Source: Alistipes sp.
GTDB lineage: Bacteria > Bacteroidota > Bacteroidia > Bacteroidales > Rikenellaceae
Reading direction: 5' to 3'
Length of the DNA stretch: 64,000 nt
NCBI GenBank assembly: GCA_017410165.1
Contig: JAFQRH010000019.1
Location: forward strand, 1 to 64,000
Shown here in pieces: positions 26,803 through 35,316 of the stretch. The number at the start of each line of letters is the position of its first letter. Position 1 is the stretch's first letter. Both the position numbers and the translations under genes were made by a program. Under the pieces are notes generated by a model. It saw only the letters and a list, made by a program, of their open reading frames with translations. It ran no database searches and was not told the DNA's origin.

Positions 26803-27471
26803 TTACTCTGCGTTGTACGAGAAACCGACGCCCTTCTTTGTTGTGATGCGGTTGTTGCCGAGTTTGCGGCGCAGACGACGAATATGAACATCGAGCGTGC
26901 GGTCGCCGACAACCACCTCCTTGCCCCATACGTGCAGGAAAATCTCTTCGCGGGTGAAGATGCGATTCGGCTCCGAGCGAAGCAGTCGCAGGATGGCGAA
27001 CTCCTTGCGCGGCAGAACGACCTCGCCCTGTGGCGTGCGTACCGAGTGGCGACTCTCGTCGAGTTGCGTAGCGTCGGTTGGCGAGGTTGGCTCGTCCGCC
27101 CCCAAACGCTTCATAATGGCGTTGATACGTCCGCACAACACGCGCATACTGACCGGCTTGGTGATGTAGTCGTCGGCGCCAGCCGAGTAACTCTCCACCT
27201 GACACTCCTCCTCGCGAACGGCCGACAGAAAGACAATCATCGTGTCGTGCAGCGTCGGGTGACGACGTATCGCCGCACACGTTTGGCGACCATCCATCAC
27301 GGGCATCATCATATCGAGCAGTATCAGATGCGGTCGCACCTGCTCGGCTACGCGCAGTGCCTCCTCGCCATTGCAGGCGGTGTGGATTTCGTAACCCTCG
27401 CGTGTGAGATTATAGCGGATAAACTCCCGAATATCCGCCTCGTCATCGACTATAAGTATGCGTTGTGCCAC
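26803..27471 (-). CDS. OmpR/PhoB-type response regulator (orphan)
   Basis: A 222-aa two-domain regulator. The receiver (residues 1-120) has the acidic pair DDEAD, the phosphoacceptor Asp53 in LLDMMMPVMDG, Ser/Thr in FLSAV and Lys in YITKPVS. The winged-helix DNA-binding domain has LPRKEFAILRLL, the recognition segment VGDRTLDVHIRRLRRKLG and the C-terminal KGVGFSYN wing. No histidine kinase is adjacent. It starts 22 bp after lemA and so seems part of a TPM-lemA-regulator transcript, an unusual setting. Targets are unknown. Confidence 0.94.
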   Translation of the reverse strand: MAQRILIVDDEADIREFIRYNLTREGYEIHTACNGEEALRVAEQVRPHLILLDMMMPVMDGRQTCAAIRRHPTLHDTMIVFLSAVREEECQVESYSAGADDYITKPVSMRVLCGRINAIMKRLGADEPTSPTDATQLDESRHSVRTPQGEVVLPRKEFAILRLLRSEPNRIFTREEIFLHVWGKEVVVGDRTLDVHIRRLRRKLGNNRITTKKGVGFSYNAE

Positions 27472-27493
27472 AACTCGCTATCTCGAAAACCGA

Positions 27494-28078
27494 CTAAAAT
27501 TCAACCCTTGGTGCCTCCGAAGCCCCCTCGGCTGCGGCAAAGTACTCCTTCTGCGAGAAACCGAACATCGAAGCGATGATGTTACGCGGGAAGGTTACAA
27601 CGCGCGTGTTGTACTGTTTTACGATGTCGTTATACTCGCGACGAGCGACTGCGATGCGGTTCTCGGTGCCCTCCAACTGCGACTGCAATTCGAGGAACGA
27701 GGTGTTGGCTTTCAGGTCGGGGTAGTTCTCGGCTACGGCAATCAGACGACCGAGTGCCGACGTCACCTTGTTCTGTGCCTCGACATACTCTTCAAATTGT
27801 GCAGGGGTCATATTGCTGCCGTCGAGCGTAATCGAGGTTGCGGCTGCGCGTGCTGCAACGACATCCTCCAACGTCTGCTGCTCGTGTGTAGCGTAGCCCT
27901 TGACCGTCGATACGAGGTTAGGGATGAGGTCGGCACGACGCTGGTATTGCGTCTCGACATTCGACCACGCCGCCTCGACACCCTGCTGCTCGCTCACCAA
28001 TCCGTTATAGACCTTTACGCAGTATATGGCGATGGCAGCAGCCACCACCAAAACGATAAGTAATGTAGCTCTTTTCAT
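27494..28078 (-). CDS. lemA: LemA family membrane protein
   Basis: A 194-aa protein with one N-terminal transmembrane helix (about residues 4-21) and an outside helical bundle. Family landmarks are VYNGLVSEQQGVEAAWSNVE, YQRRADLIPNLVSTVKGYA and the C-terminal YNDIVKQYNTRVVTFPRN. The biochemical role of LemA is unresolved. It commonly sits beside TPM-domain proteins, as here. The start is supported by AAGGAGAA about 7 bases upstream, a rare true ribosome site in this window. The 130-nt leader is almost free of G and U. Confidence 0.94.
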   Translation of the reverse strand: MKRATLLIVLVVAAAIAIYCVKVYNGLVSEQQGVEAAWSNVETQYQRRADLIPNLVSTVKGYATHEQQTLEDVVAARAAATSITLDGSNMTPAQFEEYVEAQNKVTSALGRLIAVAENYPDLKANTSFLELQSQLEGTENRIAVARREYNDIVKQYNTRVVTFPRNIIASMFGFSQKEYFAAAEGASEAPRVEF

Positions 28079-28208
28079 AATAGTTCTCCTTAATTTTTAT
28101 TGTTGTTTGTTTATCTGTTTGTCTGATTGATTGTGTTGTGTTTCAGTTTTTTTTCGGTTTGTTTGTTGGCTTGTTGTTTTTTGGGTTTTGTTGGTCGCCC
28201 TGTGATGG

Positions 28209-29102
28209 CTAAAAGCGCGAGCCGGCACCGCCACCGCCGAAGTGACCACCTCCGAAGCCGCCTCCGAAACTGCCACCTCCGCCGAAGCCACCGCCTCCGC
28301 CGCCGATAATCATTCCGCCACCATCGCCGAAATCTTTGTAAATCTTTTCGCGGCGACGATGGTTGTGACCGCACGCCGAGCATACGAACAACTGCTCGAC
28401 AAAGTCGTATTTGCGGGTCGATGAGAGTATGGCGGTCTGCTGCTTACGCAGACGGTGCTTGCCACATTTCGGACATTTTGACTTGTGCCACTCGTATATC
28501 AGCACAACAGCAATGATTGCCACAAAGAAGGCGATAAACATAGCGATTACGCCCAAAATTTCCGTCGGAAACTCCTCCTCTTCGGCAAATATTTCGCCCC
28601 CGTCGGAGAGCGTGCGTGCAACCGCGGCAACGCCGGCAACCATACCTCCATCGTAGTCGCCACGCGACAGATACTCAACCATATATCGCTGTTGTATGCG
28701 TCGGCACACGGCATCCGTCAGCGTTCCTTCCAAGCCGTCGCCCGTAACGAAGCGTATCTCGCGCCGACCGACGACGAGCAGTATGCCCAATCCGTTATCG
28801 GCACTCTCCCGTCCGACACCCCACGACGAGAAGAGTGTGTGGGCAAAATCGAACACATCGTCCGTTGCAATGTCGTCTATCGCAACAACCGCCACCTCTG
28901 CCAAACCTCGCCCGCGTAGCGAGTCGCACGCCATATCGATTGCGCGCACCGCTTCGTCGGATAGAATGCCGTCGGGGTTGGATGTGAATCGTGTGCGGTC
29001 GGAGAGTTGTACGTTCGGCACCTCGCTCGGTGTATATGTGCGAGCCGACAGAAGGGTCGTTGCCGTCAATACGGATAGGAGTATTGCTAAAAATCGTTTC
29101 AT
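28209..29102 (-). CDS. TPM-domain protein with zinc ribbon and Gly-rich tail
   Basis: A 297-aa exported and membrane-anchored protein. After a signal peptide (MKRFLAILLSVLTATTLLSA) comes a TPM (DUF477) domain at about residues 28-160, with SWGVGRESADNGLGILLVV and GDGLEGTLTD. A transmembrane helix follows at about residues 185-205 (LGVIAMFIAFFVAIIAVVLI), then a zinc ribbon CPKC...CSAC, and a C-terminal run of nearly pure glycine ending GAGSRF. The start at the second Met of MEIMKR is chosen for the signal peptide. Such proteins usually pair with LemA. Exact function unknown. Confidence 0.9.
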   Translation of the reverse strand: MKRFLAILLSVLTATTLLSARTYTPSEVPNVQLSDRTRFTSNPDGILSDEAVRAIDMACDSLRGRGLAEVAVVAIDDIATDDVFDFAHTLFSSWGVGRESADNGLGILLVVGRREIRFVTGDGLEGTLTDAVCRRIQQRYMVEYLSRGDYDGGMVAGVAAVARTLSDGGEIFAEEEEFPTEILGVIAMFIAFFVAIIAVVLIYEWHKSKCPKCGKHRLRKQQTAILSSTRKYDFVEQLFVCSACGHNHRRREKIYKDFGDGGGMIIGGGGGGFGGGGSFGGGFGGGHFGGGGAGSRF

Positions 29103-29133
29103 AATCTCCATTCTCAAAAAGAAATACTCTGCA

Positions 29134-29141
29134 CAAAGGTA
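29134..29141 (-). promoter_or_regulatory. Putative -7 element (TACCTTTG) for TPM-lemA operon
   Basis: TACCTTTG on the minus strand, 32 bp before the start codon. It directly abuts the T-run of the pgi terminator, so the two transcripts are separated within a few bases. Confidence 0.55.
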
Positions 29142-29143
29142 GC

Positions 29144-29175
29144 AAAAAAAACGCATCCGTCAAATCGGGATGCGT
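29144..29175 (-). terminator. Terminator of pgi
   Basis: On the minus strand ACGCATCC and GGATGCGT (29151-29158 with 29168-29175) form an 8-bp stem, followed by seven U (29144-29150). It lies 30 bp past the pgi stop codon. Confidence 0.78.
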
Positions 29176-29205
29176 TTTTCGTTACTCGGGTGTTGTGCGA
29201 CCGAA

Positions 29206-30537
29206 TTACAGACGGGCTTTGATTGCCTTGGTCTGCTCCTCGTAGCCCGGCTTTTCGAGCAGAGCGAACATATTGCGCTTGTAATCCTCCACACCCGGCT
29301 GGTTGAACGGATTAACACCCAGCATATAACCGCTGATACCGCACGCCTTCTCGAAGAAGTAGATGAGCGCACCGAGAGCGCGTTCGTCAATGGTCGGAAT
29401 CTCGACACGGAGATTCGGAACACCGCCATCGACGTGGGCAATCTGTACGCCGAGCTCGGCCATCTTGTTAATCTCGTGCAGACGCTTGCCTGCCAAGTAG
29501 TTCAGACCGTCGAGGTTGTCGGCATCGGCACCCACGCGAACGTCGTACTTCGGCGCAGCCACCGAGATAATGGTCTCGAAGAGTGTGCGCTCGCCATCCT
29601 GAATGTACTGACCCATCGAGTGCAGGTCGGCAGTCAGCGTTACGCTTGCCGGATAGATACCCTTGCCATCCTTACCTTCGCTCTCGCCGTAGAGCTGCTT
29701 CCACCACTCGTTGATATTGACGAGTTTCGGCTCGTACGAACCGAGAATCTCAATCTTCTTGCCATCGCGATAGAGTGCGTTGCGAACGGCTGCATATTGT
29801 GCCGAGATATTATCCTCGTATGCCACACCCGGACGGGTTGCCTGCTCGACGGCGCGTGCGCCCTCGACGAGTGCTGTGATATCCACACCACCTGCTGCGA
29901 GTGGCAACAAGCCGACAGGCGAGAGAACCGAGAAACGACCACCTACGTTGTCCGGAATAACGAAGGTTGTGTAGCCCTCGTTGGTTGCGAGCGTTTTGAG
30001 TGCACCGCGTGCCTTGTCGGTAACGGCAACGATGCGATTCTTGGCATCCTCCTTGCCGTAGCGACGCTCAATCTCCTCCTTGATGATGCGGAAGGCGATT
30101 GCCGGCTCGGTCGTCGTACCTGACTTTGAAGCGACGATGGTCGCAATCGAGTAATCCTTCAACGCTGCAAGCATCTCGCCGAGGTAGTCCTCCGAGATGT
30201 TCTGACCGGCGAAGAGTACAATCGGGTTTTTGTGCTCTTTGTGGAGCAACTCGAACGAGTCGGTCATCGCGTCGATAACCGCCTTTGCACCCAGATACGA
30301 ACCGCCGATACCGATGCAGATGATAACCTCTGCCTTCTCGCGCAGACGTGCAGCGCAAGCATTAACCTCGGCCAGATGCTCCGGAGTGATGTCCGACGGG
30401 AGGGTAATCCAACCCAAAAAATCGTTACCGGCGCCCTTGCCTGCGTGGAGCAGTTCGTTTGCCTCGATTGCTTCGCGTTTCAACGCCTCCGATACCTCGA
30501 CACCGCACTTGCGGGTGTCCAATTTAATCAATTCCAT
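29206..30537 (-). CDS. pgi: Glucose-6-phosphate isomerase
   Basis: Interconverts glucose-6-phosphate and fructose-6-phosphate. The 443-aa length is that of the short bacterial form. SIS-domain features are [15 protein letters not shown] (about residues 73-88), [14 protein letters not shown] and the C-terminal [14 protein letters not shown]. The catalytic Glu is in the segment [10 protein letters not shown]. It has a divergent promoter region with mreB and its own terminator, so it is monocistronic. Confidence 0.97.
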   Translation of the reverse strand: MELIKLDTRKCGVEVSEALKREAIEANELLHAGKGAGNDFLGWITLPSDITPEHLAEVNACAARLREKAEVIICIGIGGSYLGAKAVIDAMTDSFELLHKEHKNPIVLFAGQNISEDYLGEMLAALKDYSIATIVASKSGTTTEPAIAFRIIKEEIERRYGKEDAKNRIVAVTDKARGALKTLATNEGYTTFVIPDNVGGRFSVLSPVGLLPLAAGGVDITALVEGARAVEQATRPGVAYEDNISAQYAAVRNALYRDGKKIEILGSYEPKLVNINEWWKQLYGESEGKDGKGIYPASVTLTADLHSMGQYIQDGERTLFETIISVAAPKYDVRVGADADNLDGLNYLAGKRLHEINKMAELGVQIAHVDGGVPNLRVEIPTIDERALGALIYFFEKACGISGYMLGVNPFNQPGVEDYKRNMFALLEKPGYEEQTKAIKARL

Positions 30538-30690
30538 AATTTGAAAATCTGTTATTGTGTTTTTTGTAAAATTTTTTTATTCGCTTATGTCAGCCGTTTT
30601 TTTGTTTTTTAACTCTCTTTTATCCGCTTGCGCTCGCCGTTTTTTGCCTGCTTTTGTCCGCTGTCGGGGCGAAAGCGCATTTCAGCAGTT

Positions 30691-30698
30691 CAAAGGTA
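30691..30698 (-). promoter_or_regulatory. Putative -7 element (TACCTTTG) for pgi
   Basis: Minus strand TACCTTTG, 154 bp upstream of pgi. The segment 20 bp further upstream is a T-run (TTTTTT), acceptable for a -33 box. The leader between is T/C-rich with no ORF. It is divergent from the mreB element at 30744-30751. Confidence 0.45.
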
Positions 30699-30743
30699 GC
30701 AAATTTTTTTGTAAAAAACCATAAAAGATATTTATCTTTTTCC

Positions 30744-30751
30744 TACCTTTG
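30744..30751 (+). promoter_or_regulatory. Putative -7 element (TACCTTTG) for mreB
   Basis: TACCTTTG, 82 bp before mreB. The preceding AT-rich segment contains no clear TTTG at 20 bp. It is probably the promoter of the whole rod-shape operon. Confidence 0.5.
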
Positions 30752-30832
30752 CAAAAACAGTGACCGAATTGGGTGTTTTGCCCAAAAACGGTGGCTCGGA
30801 ACGACGAAAAAATATAAAAAACGATATAATTT

Positions 30833-31855
30833 ATGGGACTTTTTTCTTTAACACAGGAATTGGCTATCGACCTTGGTACAGCCAACACGCTTATCGTCTA
30901 TAACGACGAGGTGGTGGTCGATGAGCCGTCGGTTGTCGCTATCAACATTCACTCGGGTCAGATGGAGGCACTCGGTCACGAGGCGCACCGCTACGTAGGC
31001 CGTACCAATCCGAATCTGCGCACCATCCGTCCGTTGAAGGGTGGTGTGATTGCCGACTTTAACGCTACGGAGTTGATGCTCAAAGGTATGATTCGCAAAA
31101 TCAAGACCTCGGGCGCACTCTTCTCACCATCGCTCAAAATGGTTATCTGTATTCCGTCGGGTTCGACCAACGTCGAGATTCGTGCCGTGCGCGACTCGGC
31201 AGAGCACGCAGGCGGTCGTGAGGTGGCGATGATTTACGAGCCGATGGCGGCTGCCCTCGGTGCGGGTCTGGATGTTGAGGCACCGGAGGGTAATATGATT
31301 ATCGACATCGGTGGTGGTACGTCGGAGATTGCTTGTATCTCGCTCGGCGGTATCGTATGCTCGGAGTCTATCGACATCGCGGGCGACGTCTTTACCAACG
31401 ATATTATGAACTACATCAAGCAGCAACATAACATTCGCATCGGCGAGCGTACGGCGGAGGATATCAAGTGTAAGATTGGTGCTGCACTGCCGGAGTTGGA
31501 TGACGAGCCGGAGGATTACGTAGTGACCGGTCCGAGTGTGCTGACTGCACTCCCGCAGACCATTTCGCTCAACTATACCGAGATTGCATACGCTTTGGAG
31601 TCGTCGCTCTCGAAGTTGGACGAGGCGTTGATGAAGGTGCTGACCGAGATGCCGGCCGAGCTCTACTCGGACGTTGTTCGTAACGGTATCTATTTGGCAG
31701 GTGGTGGTGCGCTTATCAAGGGCTTGGGCAAGCGTCTCTCGGATAAGACGGGTATTCCGTTCCATATCGCCGAGGATCCGTTGCGTGCCATTGTGCGCGG
31801 TACAAACCTCGCGTTGAAGAATATCAACCGCTTCTCGTTCCTGATGCGCGGATAG
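30833..31855 (+). CDS. mreB: Rod-shape determining protein MreB
   Basis: A 340-aa actin homologue that forms membrane-bound filaments steering lateral wall synthesis. ATP-binding segments are present: AIDLGTANTLIV (phosphate 1), IIDIGGGTSEIA (phosphate 2) and LAGGGALIKGL (adenosine). The N-terminal MGLFSLTQE is an amphipathic membrane patch. It heads the operon mreB-mreC-mreD-mrdA-rodA. A 230-bp spacer with a purine tract separates it from mreC, whereas all later genes are tightly packed. Confidence 0.98.
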   Translation: MGLFSLTQELAIDLGTANTLIVYNDEVVVDEPSVVAINIHSGQMEALGHEAHRYVGRTNPNLRTIRPLKGGVIADFNATELMLKGMIRKIKTSGALFSPSLKMVICIPSGSTNVEIRAVRDSAEHAGGREVAMIYEPMAAALGAGLDVEAPEGNMIIDIGGGTSEIACISLGGIVCSESIDIAGDVFTNDIMNYIKQQHNIRIGERTAEDIKCKIGAALPELDDEPEDYVVTGPSVLTALPQTISLNYTEIAYALESSLSKLDEALMKVLTEMPAELYSDVVRNGIYLAGGGALIKGLGKRLSDKTGIPFHIAEDPLRAIVRGTNLALKNINRFSFLMRG

Positions 31856-31903
31856 CCCCCCCGGCGTGTGACCTGCCCCCCCCACAAACGTAAAACAATA
31901 CGC

Positions 31904-32069
31904 GAGGGTGAGATAAGGAGCAGCAAGAATCGGAGAGAGGGGGAGAGAAAGAGAGAGATAAGGAGCCGTAAGAAGAGAGGACGAAAGGAGCGGACAGAAG
32001 AGAGAGGGGAGAATCGGAGAGAAGGAGAGAGACGGGGAGAGAAGCCGAGAGAAGAGAAGGAGAAAAATG
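31904..32069 (+). repeat. Purine-rich low-complexity tract between mreB and mreC
   Basis: About 166 bases of almost pure G and A on the sense strand, with imperfect repeats such as AGAATCGGAGAGA (twice, near 31926 and 32011) and many GGAG words. Runs of seven and eight C occur at 31856-31862 and 31876-31883 just after the mreB stop. No ORF of interest. The next start codon (mreC) is 17 bp downstream. Confidence 0.9.
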
Positions 32070-32085
32070 TGTAGGAGCGCGAAGT

Positions 32086-32949
32086 ATGCATAAACTCATC
32101 TATTTTATTCGCAAAACGTACGTGGCGATAATCTTCGTTGTGTTGGAGATTGTCGCTTTGCGTTGCTATGCCTACTCGACACCATATACACAATCGCGCC
32201 TGTTGGCGGGCTCGAATGCCGTTGTGCGCTACGTCTATTCGTCGTTGCACGGCGTCCGTCACTTCTTCTCGCTGCGCAGCGAAAATATTCGCCTTACGGA
32301 ACGTATAGCCGAACTCGAAAATCGTCTCGATGCCGTTGGCGAATACGAGGCGGCAATGCGCGAAGAGATGGGCGCAAGCGAAGGGGTCGCAGTGAGTATC
32401 GCTCATAAGTACGAATATCTGCCGGCACGCGTGATGTCCAACTCGATAAACCATCCGCAAAACTATATTACGCTCGACAAGGGCTTCAATCAGGGTGTGG
32501 CTATCAATATGGCGGTCCTCTCGCCCGAAGGTTACGCCGTGGGTACGATTGTGAATTGTTCGGAGAACTTCTCCATTGCTCGCTCGCTGCTCAATACCTC
32601 GTTCCGCGTCAGCGCACGTCTGGCGGAGGATGGCAGTATCGGCTCGGTGCATTGGAACGGTGGCGATTCGCAGTTGGCCGACTTTGACGATGTGACCAAG
32701 TATGCCAAGATTGCCGAGGGTGACGTGGTGGTTGCCGCCGGCTTCTCGCACTACTTCCCGTCGGATGTGATAATCGGCAAGGTGGAGCGCGCGACGTTGC
32801 GCGAGAATGCCACCACGTACGACTGCCGAATCCGTCTTGCGGCGGATATGTCGCGTTTGAGTAACGTATTGCTTGTGAAGAATAACTCGGCCGGCGAGGC
32901 GCAGTCGCTCGAAGAGCAGCCGCTGCCGTCGGCAGATGAGTCCAAATAA
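32086..32949 (+). CDS. mreC: Rod-shape determining protein MreC
   Basis: A 287-aa bitopic protein with one N-terminal helix (about residues 11-28), a coiled coil (NIRLTERIAELENRLDAVGEY) and two periplasmic beta domains that bind PBP2 and MreD. Conserved features include ARVMSNSINHPQNYITLDKG and the final VEGD-like segment (AKIAEGDVVVAAGFSHYFP). It ends inside the first codons of mreD. Confidence 0.95.
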   Translation: MHKLIYFIRKTYVAIIFVVLEIVALRCYAYSTPYTQSRLLAGSNAVVRYVYSSLHGVRHFFSLRSENIRLTERIAELENRLDAVGEYEAAMREEMGASEGVAVSIAHKYEYLPARVMSNSINHPQNYITLDKGFNQGVAINMAVLSPEGYAVGTIVNCSENFSIARSLLNTSFRVSARLAEDGSIGSVHWNGGDSQLADFDDVTKYAKIAEGDVVVAAGFSHYFPSDVIIGKVERATLRENATTYDCRIRLAADMSRLSNVLLVKNNSAGEAQSLEEQPLPSADESK

Positions 32950-33484
32950 TAATCGAGATACGCAGATGAAAGGCAAAGGTAGTTACGCATTGTTTTTTCT
33001 GGTTACCGTGATGGTGCAGGTCTTTCTGCTCAACAATCTCACGGTAAGCGTGCTGTTTGCGCCTATGGCGTATGTTGCGTGTCTGATTATGATGCCGCTC
33101 GATTCGTCGCCTATCAAGATGCTGCTGACTGCGTTGGCAATCGGTCTGCTGATGGACTTTACGATGGGAACGGAGGGATTGAACGTCATAGCGACCTTGC
33201 CCGTTGCCTTTTTCCGTCGCCCGATATTGAGCTTTGTTGCCGGCTTTTCGGATTTCGATAAGGAGGAGGGTGCTCCGAGCGAAAAACGCCTCGGTGTCTA
33301 TCGCTACCACCGCTATATTGTGACTATGGTGGTCTTCCACTCGCTGCTGCTCTTCTCGGTCGAGCATCTGTCGTTCGACAACTTCGGCCTCTTTTTGGCG
33401 CGTTTCGTGTGCAGCACGCTCGCGTCGCTTGTTGCGGTCTATTTCCTGCTGCTTTTGTTCACTCCTAAATTCTCTGCCAAATAA
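32936..33484 (+). CDS. mreD: Rod-shape determining protein MreD
   Basis: A 182-aa polytopic inner-membrane protein with about five helices (FFLVTVMVQVFLLNNL; LLTALAIGLLMDFT and others). It links MreB and MreC to the elongation machinery. The first Met (MSPNNNRDTQ) overlaps mreC by 14 bp; a second (MKGKGSYALF, 32966) just past the mreC stop is equally plausible. Its stop codon overlaps the mrdA start as TAATG. Confidence 0.9.
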   Translation: MSPNNNRDTQMKGKGSYALFFLVTVMVQVFLLNNLTVSVLFAPMAYVACLIMMPLDSSPIKMLLTALAIGLLMDFTMGTEGLNVIATLPVAFFRRPILSFVAGFSDFDKEEGAPSEKRLGVYRYHRYIVTMVVFHSLLLFSVEHLSFDNFGLFLARFVCSTLASLVAVYFLLLLFTPKFSAK

Positions 33485-35316
33485 TGAACGAGTACGGAGG
33501 CAATCGTTGGCGGATAATTATTCCGCGTCTGCTGGTATTAATCATATTCGGCGTGCTCATTCTGCGTGTCGGCTATCTGCAACTCATCGATAGCCGTTAC
33601 GAGTCGCTTGCCGGCGACAACTATCTGCGTTACGTGGTCAAGTACCCACCGCGTGGCGAGGTCTTCGACCGCAATGGCGAGTATCTGGTGCAGAGCAAAA
33701 TATGTTACGATTTGATGGCGGTGTGGCGTGATATGCCTCGCAGCGGAGTCGATACGCTTCGCCTGCTCGATATCACGGGGCTCACGTTGCCACGCCTTAA
33801 AAATGCACTCTACGAGGCACGTCGTTCGCCGCGTCAGGGTCGCCTCGTTGCGAAATATCTGTCGGCAGAGGAGAAACTCCAACTCGACGAGTTGAATATC
33901 CCCGGTCTATATACCGTTCCGCGTACCGTGCGCCAATATCCGCGTAAAATCGGCGGCAACCTGCTCGGCAGTGTCGGCGAGATTACGGACAAGATGCTGA
34001 AAAACAGTTCGGAGTACTACGGTATCGGCGACTATATCGGCACCGAGGGTCTCGAAGCGGCATACGAGGAGGAGTTGCGCGGTGTGAAAGGTCTTGTGCT
34101 GCACGACCTCTACGCCCGCGATGAGGCGCACGACCAGATTATCAACCACCCGCAACCGGGCAAGTCGATTGTCTGTACGATTGATGCCCGCTTGCAGGCC
34201 TTTGCCGAGGATTTGATGCGTGGCAAAGTGGGTGCCGTTGTGGCAATCGAGCCGGCAACGGGTGAGATTCTCGTTATGGCATCGTCGCCTACGTTCGATC
34301 CCGACGAGTTGGTCGGTCGCGAGAGGGGTAACAACTATATGCGCAATCTGAACAATCCGCGCCACCCGTTGTTCAACCGCTCGGTCAAGTCGAAATATCC
34401 GCCCGGTTCGACCTTCAAACTCGTAAATGGTCTTATCGGCTTGCAGGAGGGGGTGCTCAAACCGAACTATCGCTACTCGTGCCATAATGGTTACGACTAC
34501 GGTAAGATTCACGTCGGTTGCCACGAACACTCGTCGCCGCTGAATCTCGACTACGCGATTGCCACATCGTGTAACGCCTACTTCTGCTACGTCTTTCGCA
34601 ACATATTGGAGAACAAGAAGTACGGCTCGGTGAAGGATGCCTACGATGTGTGGTGCGAGTATGTGGAGAGCTTCGGTTTTGGTCGCAAGTTGGAGTCGGA
34701 CTTCCTTGGCGAGGGTCGCGGCTATGTGCCGGATAGGGCATTCTACGACAAGCGTTACCACAAATCGTGGAATGCGCTGACCGTGCTTTCGCTCTCGATT
34801 GGTCAGGGCGAGTTGGGTTGCACGCCGTTGCAGTTGGCAAACCTTGCGGCGACGATTGCCAATCGTGGTTACTACTACATTCCGCATATCGTTCGCAGCA
34901 TCGAGGGGCAGGATTCGCTCGATGCGCGATTCTATCGCAAAAACTATACGAAGGTCGATGCCCGCCACTTCGAGACCATCGTGCACGGTATGTGGCGCGG
35001 TGTGAATGTCGATGGAACGTGTCAGGGTGCGAAACTCGACGGATGGGATGTCTGTGGTAAGACGGGTACGGCTCAAAACCCGCGTGGCGAGGACCACTCG
35101 ACCTTCGTGTCGTTCGCTCCGCGTAACAATCCGAAGATTGCTATCGCCGTCTATGTCGAGCACGGTGGCTTTGGTGCGTCGATGGCGGTGCCGATTGCCT
35201 CGCTGGTCGAGGAGATGTACCTGACCGACTCCATTACGCGCCCGTGGCTGGTCGATTACGTGAAACAGAAACAGATTAACTATTACAACGCCTATGACCG
35301 CAAGAGACAGAAATAG
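33484..35316 (+). CDS. mrdA: Penicillin-binding protein 2, elongation transpeptidase
   Basis: A 610-aa class B PBP with one N-terminal helix (residues 11-31), a pedestal domain (PPRGEVFDRNGEYLVQS) and a transpeptidase domain. Active-site motifs are PGSTFK (catalytic Ser), SCN and KTGTA. It crosslinks peptidoglycan with RodA, whose gene overlaps its 3' end by 23 bp. A Cys pair near residue 340 (YSCHNGYD...VGCHEH) may be a disulfide. Confidence 0.96.
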   Translation: MNEYGGNRWRIIIPRLLVLIIFGVLILRVGYLQLIDSRYESLAGDNYLRYVVKYPPRGEVFDRNGEYLVQSKICYDLMAVWRDMPRSGVDTLRLLDITGLTLPRLKNALYEARRSPRQGRLVAKYLSAEEKLQLDELNIPGLYTVPRTVRQYPRKIGGNLLGSVGEITDKMLKNSSEYYGIGDYIGTEGLEAAYEEELRGVKGLVLHDLYARDEAHDQIINHPQPGKSIVCTIDARLQAFAEDLMRGKVGAVVAIEPATGEILVMASSPTFDPDELVGRERGNNYMRNLNNPRHPLFNRSVKSKYPPGSTFKLVNGLIGLQEGVLKPNYRYSCHNGYDYGKIHVGCHEHSSPLNLDYAIATSCNAYFCYVFRNILENKKYGSVKDAYDVWCEYVESFGFGRKLESDFLGEGRGYVPDRAFYDKRYHKSWNALTVLSLSIGQGELGCTPLQLANLAATIANRGYYYIPHIVRSIEGQDSLDARFYRKNYTKVDARHFETIVHGMWRGVNVDGTCQGAKLDGWDVCGKTGTAQNPRGEDHSTFVSFAPRNNPKIAIAVYVEHGGFGASMAVPIASLVEEMYLTDSITRPWLVDYVKQKQINYYNAYDRKRQK

